From positions 1-9,306 of the forward strand of contig JAWLBS010000206.1 of NCBI GenBank assembly GCA_041687575.1: a DNA stretch of 9,306 nucleotides. The letters are read 5' to 3'. Positions within the stretch are counted from its first letter, which is position 1, and the number at the start of each line of letters is the position of its first letter. This document shows positions 1 through 4,199 of the stretch, one piece after another. The DNA comes from JANYLN01 sp041687575. Lineage in GTDB: Bacteria; Planctomycetota; Phycisphaerae; UBA1845; JANYLN01. Position numbers and translations under genes: made by a program. The notes beneath the pieces were generated by a model. That model saw only the letters and a list, made by a program, of their open reading frames with translations. It ran no database searches and had not been told where the DNA came from.

Positions 1-71
1 TCGCCCGAGCGAGCGCAGCGACGCGAGTGGCCGAGCGTCGGAGTCAAGGACGCCCTCGCAACGCGGCCGCA

Positions 72-176
72 ACGCCGCTTTCACTCAAGCCGCCATCGGT
101 GCCGACGCCCCAAATTATGCGCGGACCGCCCGGCGGCGATATGGACTGCGGCGCCGCAGACGCCGCTTTCACTCAA
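72..176. repeat. Pair of 17-bp direct repeats with a GC-rich hairpin
   Basis: The 17-mer acgccgctttcactcaa occurs at 72-88 and again at 160-176, an offset of 88. Similarity extends a few bases to the left (gccgca in both, with one extra base in the second). In the second copy the 17-mer forms the right side of a small hairpin, GCGGCG at 148-153 pairing with CGCCGC at 161-166. From memory, phrases of the type tggactgcggcg...cgccgcttt are scattered through planctomycete and verrucomicrobial genomes, so this is probably a dispersed intergenic repeat. I see no gene in 1-367. Confidence 0.6.
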
Positions 177-230
177 ACGTCGCGTACGCGTGAAGCCCAC
201 AATACGGGCGAACCACCCATCCGGACCCTA

Positions 231-256
231 CCGCGACCTCACGGTCGCGGCTCTTT
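231..256 (-). repeat. Dispersed repeat copy 1, forming a perfect hairpin
   Basis: CCGCGACC at 231-238 pairs perfectly with GGTCGCGG at 243-250 across a 4-base loop. Read on the minus strand, the sequence is gaaagagccgcgaccgtgag, the same phrase as the two copies near 2808-2868. The plus strand continues into a pyrimidine run (ctctttctcttcccc), so the hairpin could also act as a weak terminator. It is placed as a repeat because the phrase recurs in the window. Confidence 0.65.
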
Positions 257-277
257 CTCTTCCCCTTCCGAGCTCCG

Positions 278-307
278 CTGGTATCGCGCCAGATTCTCCG
301 CTACAAT
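278..307 (+). promoter_or_regulatory. Candidate sigma70-type promoter for the hydrolase remnant
   Basis: TACAAT at 302-307 matches five of six bases of the -10 consensus. CTGGTA at 278-283 is a weak -35 with an 18-base spacer. Transcription would start near 314, about 54 bases before the ATG at 368. This is judged by eye; the -35 matches only three of six positions. Confidence 0.4.
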
Positions 308-367
308 CGATTCGCTGCATCCGCAACCCTTGCAATCAGAAACGCATCGTCAGGAGATTCCGGTAAC

Positions 368-593
368 ATGGCCCTGCTCGACCACTGGTTTTTGTCCCAT
401 CCTCGACTGGCCACAGGCGGTGAAGCTCTACGAGGCGGCAGGCAAGCCGAAAGACCTGTGGCTGGTCGATGACGGCGGCCATTGCCTCTTGCAGCCCCGC
501 GTCGATCTCGAGAATCATCGGATCATCTGGGACGACCGCGGAAGAGAGGCGCAGGGGCGGTTCCTGCAGTTCGTGGCGAAGCTGCATTGTTAA
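368..593 (+). pseudogene. Alpha/beta-hydrolase remnant with its interior deleted
   Basis: Two ends of one gene appear to be joined out of frame. The 5' end has an ATG at 368 preceded by caggag and reads MALLDHWFLSHPRL. This hydrophobic opening resembles the start of some alpha/beta hydrolases. From about 405, in another frame, the sequence reads QAVKLYEAAGKPKDLW, then LVDDGGHC, and ends with FLQFVAKLHC before TAA at 591-593. A C-terminal GGH within this context is typical of the last strand and catalytic histidine of alpha/beta hydrolases. The nucleophile elbow (GxSxG), the acid and the rest of a roughly 250-300 residue protein are absent. The first frame stops about 35 codons in, so no functional enzyme can be made. 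The family assignment rests on a short C-terminal stretch. The N-terminal match is weaker and could be chance, in which case only the 3' end of a gene remains. Confidence 0.6.
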
Positions 594-686
594 TGCCTTC
601 GCATCAGGTGCCTCATCACACGGAATGCCGTAGCGAATTGAGGAGCCGGCCGAGGTCGTCGTGGTACGAATCGTTCTGACGGTTGT

Positions 687-705
687 GGAACCCTTACAGG
701 GTTCC
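687..705 (+). repeat. Short perfect hairpin at the left edge of the composite element
   Basis: GGAACCC at 687-693 pairs with GGGTTCC at 699-705 across the loop TTACA. It is followed by tgaaaaggaaac rather than a T run, so it is unlikely to be a good terminator on the plus strand. It sits about 40 bases left of the large hairpin and may mark one end of the same element. Confidence 0.6.
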
Positions 706-743
706 TGAAAAGGAAACAACAAGGGCAATGGTTGCGCCGCGTA

Positions 744-790
744 CCCGGGGCGGCGCGGGTCGCAAACAGCGCGACCCGCTCTGCCCCGGG
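744..790 (+). repeat. Large two-part hairpin in the composite element
   Basis: Two perfect 8-bp stems are stacked. CCCGGGGC at 744-751 pairs with GCCCCGGG at 783-790, and CGGGTCGC at 756-763 pairs with GCGACCCG at 771-778. They are separated by a symmetric 4x4 internal loop and capped by a 7-base loop (aaacagc). The symmetry argues for a selected or palindromic repeat unit. No coding frame across it looks like protein. Confidence 0.75.
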
Positions 791-928
791 CTGGATAGTG
801 TCACCCCTGCGGGGTGAAGACGGCGATATGCGTATGAGGCAGCGCGGAGGGCCAACAGCGCGACCCGCTCTGCCCCGGGCTGGATAGTGTCACCCCTGCG
901 GGGTGAAGACGGCGATATGTGTATGAGG
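765..928 (+). repeat. 75-bp direct repeat, two copies in tandem, offset 89 bp
   Basis: Positions 765-839 and 854-928 are identical except at one base (c at 831, t at 920). Weaker similarity extends left to about 751 and 840. Each copy holds the right arm of the large hairpin and a smaller perfect hairpin, TCACCCC-tgc-GGGGTGA, at 801-817 and 890-906. The left arm of the large hairpin is intact only in the first copy. The second copy ends at the start region of the downstream zinc-ribbon gene and supplies part of its ribosome binding site. Confidence 0.85.
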
Positions 929-936
929 AATCGCAA

Positions 937-1728
937 ATGCCCGAGCAACAGGCAACACACAATGCGGCGGCCGACGGCAACACGTGCGCCGCCGACACCG
1001 ACCCCGCCCTCGACCTGCCCTGCCCCCAGTGCGGCTACAACCTGCGGGGCCTGCCCGCCTCGCTTTGCCCCGAGTGCGGCACCGCCTTTGACCCGGACCA
1101 CCTGCGGCGCGTCTACCGCGACGGCCGCGAACCGCCGGATCTGCGATGGATCCTGGTCAACATGGTCAGACACCCCATACGCTTCTGGCAGCTGCCGCAG
1201 GTGCAGTACACCGTCGGCCTGGGGCCGCGACAGACATTCGCCATCCTGGCGGCAGCCCTGTACGCGTCGCTGGCCGTCGGGGTGGTCGTCGCCATGCTGG
1301 GCGCCCGCTCGTGGTGGCGGGGTTCCTCGCAGGACGTGATGCAAATACTCGCCTGGTTCCCGCTGTCGTTTGCCGGAATGTGGCTTCTGCTGGCGATGCA
1401 CGGAACGGTGGCGCGGATCTTCGTCCCGCAGGAGGTGGGGGGCCGCTCGCCTTTGAAGCGCAACACCCACATCCTCAGCCCCGACCCCATCGTCGGGTAT
1501 GCGGCAGTGTGGCTCATCCCGGTCCTCACCTGCCTGGTACCGCTGGGCCAAGCGGACGGTCCGGAAATCTGGGTATTGTTGCTCACGGTTGTCCTGCTCG
1601 CATCCTGCATCGCCTGGGCGGTGACCCTCTATCACGGCGGCCGCGCCGTGACCGGCAGGCCGGGCCCCGCGATCTGGTACGCCGCCTCCAACCCGCTGTG
1701 GCTGGTGCTGCTGCTGGGGCTGGGGTGA
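937..1728 (+). CDS. Zinc-ribbon membrane protein of planctomycete type, function unknown
   Basis: This 263-residue protein has a Cys4 zinc ribbon near its N-terminus, with ligands C29, C32, C44 and C47 in the pattern CPQCGYNLRGLP...CPECG. About five hydrophobic segments follow, at residues 99-121, 136-158, 186-204, 211-231 and 250-262, so it should be an integral membrane protein with the ribbon on a soluble N-terminal tail. Cysteine ribbons with the phrase CGYNLRGL are very common in Planctomycetota, often ahead of unrelated membrane domains, and their partners are not known to me. The ATG at 937 is chosen because GAGGAA at 925-930 lies six bases upstream. An in-frame GTG at 919 would add six residues but has no comparable site and lies inside the 75-bp repeat. 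No catalytic motif is visible in the membrane part. The gene stands alone on its strand, 117 bases before the GH130 gene. Confidence 0.85.
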   Translation: MPEQQATHNAAADGNTCAADTDPALDLPCPQCGYNLRGLPASLCPECGTAFDPDHLRRVYRDGREPPDLRWILVNMVRHPIRFWQLPQVQYTVGLGPRQTFAILAAALYASLAVGVVVAMLGARSWWRGSSQDVMQILAWFPLSFAGMWLLLAMHGTVARIFVPQEVGGRSPLKRNTHILSPDPIVGYAAVWLIPVLTCLVPLGQADGPEIWVLLLTVVLLASCIAWAVTLYHGGRAVTGRPGPAIWYAASNPLWLVLLLGLG

Positions 1729-1775
1729 CATTGCACCCTTGCATTCCCCCCCGCCGGCCGTAGGCTATGCCCCCA

Positions 1776-1790
1776 GGGGCCGCAGGCCCC
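1776..1790 (+). terminator. Short GC hairpin after the zinc-ribbon gene
   Basis: GGGGCC at 1776-1781 pairs with GGCCCC at 1785-1790 across a 3-base loop, 47 bases after the stop codon. There is no T run, so it is at best a weak or factor-assisted terminator. It may equally be a chance palindrome in GC-rich DNA. Nothing else recognisable lies in 1729-1834. Confidence 0.25.
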
Positions 1791-1845
1791 GGCGACGGTC
1801 AAGACGACCGCGTCATCCAGCCGATGCCAACGAAAAGAGGCGAAC

Positions 1846-2760
1846 ATGTTCCTGCACGAACTGATCCAGCGATACGAAGGCAACCCGATCCTCCGGCCGG
1901 AGCAGATCCCCGACTGCTCGGCCGTGTTCAACAGCGGCTTTGTCGAGCACCAGGGCCAGACGGTGGGCATCCTGCGGGCCGAACAGATGAGCGGGCTGCA
2001 GTCGATGCGCTTCTGCCGCAGCGCCGACGGCATCCACTTCGACGTCGCCCCCGAGCCGATCCTCGTGCCCGAAACCGAGGAGATGAAGACCTACCTCGAG
2101 GCCAACTACGACCCCCGCATCACCCCCATCGACGGTACCTACTACATCACCTTCGCCGCCGAGAACCGCTGGGGCTGCCAGATCGGCCTGGCAAAGACCG
2201 ACGACTTCAAGACCTACGAGTTCATCGACGCCATCGCAGAGCCCGACAACCGCAACATCGTCCTGTTCCCCCGCAAGATCAACGGCATGTACTGGCGAAT
2301 GGACCGCCCCTTCAGCGGCATGCAGGGCGGAGTGTGGGTCAGCCAGAGCCCCGACCTGATCCACTGGGGCCGCCACCGCAACATCATGGAAAGCCGCCGC
2401 TTTCACTGGGACCGCGGCAAGATCGGCCCCGGCGCGGTGCCCGTCGAGACGAAAGACGGCTGGCTCTGCCTCTACCACGGCACGACCCCCAGCTGCAACG
2501 GCCTGATGTATCGCGTCGGCGTGGTCCTGCTCGATCTGGAGGACCCCACGAAGGTCATCGCCCGGCCCAAGAGCGTGCTGCTGACCCCGTATGAGCTCTA
2601 CGAACAGGTCGGCAACGTGCCCAACGTCTGCTTCCCGTGCGCCGCTTTGCCCAAGCCCGACGGGACGCTCTGGATCTACTACGGCGGGGCCGACACCGTG
2701 CTGTGCCTGGCCTTTGCGAAGCTCGACGAACTGCTGGACTGGTGCCGCAAAGGAGATTGA
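1846..2760 (+). CDS. GH130 family glycoside phosphorylase-like protein
   Basis: This 304-residue protein matches the five-bladed beta-propeller family GH130, whose characterised members mostly phosphorolyse beta-linked mannosides to mannose 1-phosphate. The opening YEGNPIL, the motif NYDPRIT, DNRNIVLFP, the glycine-rich KIGPG, LYHGT and the closing YYGGAD are in the family order, and the length is typical. D89 in NYDPR is the candidate general acid. R136, R154, K192 and H211 fall at nearly the same spacing as the phosphate and sugar ligands I recall from the human-gut enzyme UhgbMP (R150, R168, K212, H231), and D283 matches its D304. This favours a phosphorylase over the hydrolytic GH130 branch, which lacks such residues. 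No signal peptide is visible, so it is probably cytoplasmic. AAGAGG at 1835-1840 lies five bases before the ATG. The substrate cannot be read from the sequence; a role in mannan or N-glycan breakdown is an inference. Confidence 0.88.
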   Translation: MFLHELIQRYEGNPILRPEQIPDCSAVFNSGFVEHQGQTVGILRAEQMSGLQSMRFCRSADGIHFDVAPEPILVPETEEMKTYLEANYDPRITPIDGTYYITFAAENRWGCQIGLAKTDDFKTYEFIDAIAEPDNRNIVLFPRKINGMYWRMDRPFSGMQGGVWVSQSPDLIHWGRHRNIMESRRFHWDRGKIGPGAVPVETKDGWLCLYHGTTPSCNGLMYRVGVVLLDLEDPTKVIARPKSVLLTPYELYEQVGNVPNVCFPCAALPKPDGTLWIYYGGADTVLCLAFAKLDELLDWCRKGD

Positions 2761-2807
2761 CCGCCCCGGGCGACGCCGCCGACGGAAAAACGCCGATACG
2801 CGGGCGG

Positions 2808-2834
2808 GAAAGGGCCGCGACCGTGAGCAAGCGG
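2808..2834 (+). repeat. Dispersed repeat copy 2
   Basis: The phrase gaaagggccgcgaccgtgag followed by caagcgg matches copy 3 seven bases downstream and, in reverse orientation, copy 1 at 231-256. It lies 47 bases after the GH130 stop in a 227-base spacer with no gene. Confidence 0.65.
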
Positions 2835-2840
2835 TTCCTG

Positions 2841-2868
2841 GAAACGAGCCGCGACTGTGAGGGAGCGG
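2841..2868 (+). repeat. Dispersed repeat copy 3
   Basis: The phrase gaaacgagccgcgactgtga followed by gggagcgg is in tandem with copy 2 at a 33-base offset. It differs from copy 2 at a few positions, one of them c to t inside the core. Together the two copies fill much of the spacer between the GH130 and lipoprotein genes. Confidence 0.65.
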
Positions 2869-2900
2869 CAATGCCAGCCGGGTGTCATGGCTCTGCGCTC

Positions 2901-2934
2901 CGCCACGGCGACGCCGGGCACGCCACGGCATGCC
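2901..2934. repeat. Short direct repeat and palindrome in the spacer
   Basis: CGCCACGGC occurs at 2901-2909 and 2921-2929. The second copy runs into the palindrome ggcatgcc at 2927-2934. The spacer looks like a mosaic of short repeats. I see no promoter I would defend here, although the lipoprotein gene has its own strong ribosome binding site. Confidence 0.35.
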
Positions 2935-2987
2935 GATCGTTGACGAAGCCGCAAGCAGGGCCGTGACGTTCGAATCGGAGGTGGTCC

Positions 2988-3446
2988 ATGTACCGCGCGA
3001 TCTGTCTGCTGCTACCGCTGATGGTCGTCGCCGGCTGCGACCGGTCGCCACAGAACAAGACCGTCTCGCTGCCGGCCGGCGGGGCCAAGACGCAGCTTTC
3101 TGCCGACCCCATCATCAAGCAGATGGCCGGCCATTGGGGCCATCGAGGCTCCGATGGCCGGGTCGTCATGACCGTTGCCCCCGACGGCCGCGGCGGGGGG
3201 ATCCTGCACGTGTCGGACATAGGCGAGGGCTGGTGGCTCGAGATCAAGAACGCCCGGATCCGCCAGGGCAAAATCCTCTTCGACCAGTACCACCACGCCG
3301 ACAACCCCGCAGCCGGCGGGATCAATGGCGTCCGCTGCGAGGTGGTCTTCCAGATTATGCCCGGCAGGCCGAACCTCGCGAAACTGACGTTGTCGCCGCA
3401 GGGCATGCAGCCCCAGGCAAGGATGCTGACCAGGATCGACGAGTAA
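2988..3446 (+). CDS. Small predicted lipoprotein of unknown function
   Basis: This 152-residue protein starts with a lipoprotein signal: a short basic end, a hydrophobic stretch (ICLLLPLMVV) and the lipobox VAGC, with C17 as the lipidated cysteine. D18 follows it. In Escherichia coli, aspartate at this position keeps lipoproteins in the inner membrane, but whether the rule holds here is unknown. After a polar linker to about residue 40, the rest is a compact domain with alternating strands, including HWGHRGSDGRVVMTV, GWWLEIKNARI and KILFDQYHH. It may be a small beta-barrel or sandwich; I do not recognise the family. GGAGGTGG at 2977-2984 sits just before the ATG and fixes the start. The sulfatase remnant begins 14 bases after the stop with its own binding site, so the two were probably co-transcribed. 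That hints at a role beside glycan or sulfate-ester breakdown, but this is only context. Confidence 0.8.
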   Translation: MYRAICLLLPLMVVAGCDRSPQNKTVSLPAGGAKTQLSADPIIKQMAGHWGHRGSDGRVVMTVAPDGRGGGILHVSDIGEGWWLEIKNARIRQGKILFDQYHHADNPAAGGINGVRCEVVFQIMPGRPNLAKLTLSPQGMQPQARMLTRIDE

Positions 3447-3460
3447 CGGAGCGCCCCGTC

Positions 3461-3601
3461 GTGAGTCACAACCGCCCCAATGTTGTGCTCGTCGTCGCCG
3501 ATCCGTGGCGGGCCCAGGCGACCGGCTATGCCGGCGACACGAATGTCCGCACGCCCGACCTCGACCGCCTTGATGAACGCCCTGCGCTTCGTTCAAGATG
3601 A
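3461..3601 (+). pseudogene. Truncated N-terminus of a sulfatase gene
   Basis: A GTG at 3461, with GGAG at 3448-3451 nine bases upstream, opens a frame reading MSHNRPNVVLVVAD, then PWRAQATGYAG and VRTPDLDRL. This is the standard N-terminal block of the type I sulfatase (alkaline phosphatase superfamily) fold, in which VAD carries a metal-binding aspartate (D14 here). The match stops at residue 37 (base 3571). Nine unrelated codons then run to TGA at 3599-3601. The formylglycine motif CxPxR, expected roughly 20-30 residues further on, and the other 400 or so residues are missing. The residue after D14 is proline, where functional members usually have Asp, Gln or Asn, which suggests point decay as well as truncation. 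No later part of a sulfatase is visible before the convergent minus-strand gene. It was probably in an operon with the lipoprotein gene. Confidence 0.8.
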
Positions 3602-3603
3602 CA
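3580..3603. repeat. Repeat-like phrase at the sulfatase break point
   Basis: The sequence ccctgcgcttcgttcaagat followed by gaca closely resembles a short phrase (cttcgctcaggatgaca type) that, from memory, is scattered through intergenic DNA of many bacterial phyla. It begins about nine bases after the sulfatase match ends and supplies the stop codon. The match is to a remembered pattern, not to another copy in this window. Confidence 0.4.
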
Positions 3604-3657
3604 ACCGAAGTGCGTCCAGGATGCCAACCTCATGGAAACACTTCCCCGCTTGCGAAC

Positions 3658-4023
3658 CTATCCGCCGCCCGGCTTGCGCCCCATCTGCTCCAGCCGCAGC
3701 TCCAGCCGCTTGATCTCCCGCTTGACGCTGTTCTTGTGCATCGTCTGCCATGCGAATATTTTCAGCAGGCCCACCCACTGCAGCATAACGATGAACACCG
3801 TGGCGTACAGGATCTGGTACTTCACCGATTCGGCTTGGAAGAACAGTACGGCACTGGCGACAGCCACCCCCATGAACACCAGGCCATAGATCCAAACGAT
3901 CAGCGCAACCGTGCGGTTCCGCCGGCTGTAGAAGTCCGCCAGCATCGACCGCAGCGTGTCCTCGCGCGGCTCATCGTAGGCGCTCGCGTCGTCGATGATC
4001 CTTTTGAGAGCGTCGTCTTTCAT
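3658..4023 (-). CDS. DUF6768-like small membrane protein
   Basis: This 121-residue protein has an acidic and basic N-terminal helix region (MKDDALKRIIDD), two hydrophobic segments at about residues 38-62 and 69-90, and a charged C-terminal helix ending KREIKRLELRLEQMG. That layout, including the closing NSVKREIKRLEL block, fits the planctomycete family I know as DUF6768, usually found just after an ECF sigma factor gene. Here no sigma factor lies upstream on the minus strand: the next gene is the divergent M16 peptidase. The ATG at 4023 is chosen because AGGAG lies seven bases upstream. A GTG one codon earlier (4026) is possible but closer than usual to the site. The charged tail may form a short coiled coil on the cytoplasmic side. 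Its molecular role is unknown; regulation of a sigma factor is only suggested by the usual neighbourhood of relatives. Confidence 0.8.
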   Translation of the reverse strand: MKDDALKRIIDDASAYDEPREDTLRSMLADFYSRRNRTVALIVWIYGLVFMGVAVASAVLFFQAESVKYQILYATVFIVMLQWVGLLKIFAWQTMHKNSVKREIKRLELRLEQMGRKPGGG

Positions 4024-4124
4024 CACACGTCTCCTTTCACATCAGCGGGAACGATTCTTGCTTCCTGTTCGTATTACCATGAACATCCGGTCCGTCCGGG
4101 CCGGAGATTTCCCGGCATACGTGA

Positions 4125-4152
4125 TTGTAAACGTCGGTGACGGTCGTAGGAT
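4125..4152 (+). promoter_or_regulatory. Weak candidate promoter for the M16 peptidase gene
   Basis: TTGTAA at 4125-4130 and TAGGAT at 4147-4152 are 16 bases apart, each matching four of six consensus bases. The start would lie near 4159, about 40 bases before the ATG. The same place read on the minus strand contains TACAAT (4129-4124), which could instead be a -10 for the DUF6768-like gene but lacks a good -35. The 176-base divergent spacer holds no other signal I can support. Confidence 0.3.
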
Positions 4153-4199
4153 AGTGCCTGATTGCGATTGCGGCGCATGTGGATACGGAGGCTCACGCG

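Noticed and set aside
27..593. Open frame of 188 codons covering the left edge
   Set aside because: Its first 120 or so codons run through repeats and a hairpin and look random. Only the last 60 residues resemble a protein, so it was replaced by the hydrolase remnant.
765..928. CRISPR array
   Set aside because: There are only two copies of a long unit with a 14-base gap, no spacers of regular length and no cas gene.
919..936. GTG start for the zinc-ribbon gene
   Set aside because: It lies inside the 75-bp repeat without a suitable ribosome binding site, whereas ATG 937 has GAGGAA at good spacing.
694..1731. Minus-strand open frame of 345 codons across the composite element
   Set aside because: It is opposite the zinc-ribbon gene. 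Its C-terminal part translates hairpin repeats and the rest is low-complexity shadow sequence.
1813..3051. Minus-strand open frame of 412 codons across GH130 and the spacer
   Set aside because: It lies opposite a clear GH130 gene and crosses the dispersed repeats. No recognisable protein is seen.
2882..3601. Open frame joining the spacer, lipoprotein region and sulfatase remnant
   Set aside because: Only the part after 3461 looks like protein. The earlier part is out of frame with the clear lipoprotein gene.
4179..4199. GTG start for the M16 gene
   Set aside because: GGAGG at 4187-4191 lies downstream of it and is well placed for ATG 4200, which directly opens the signal peptide.
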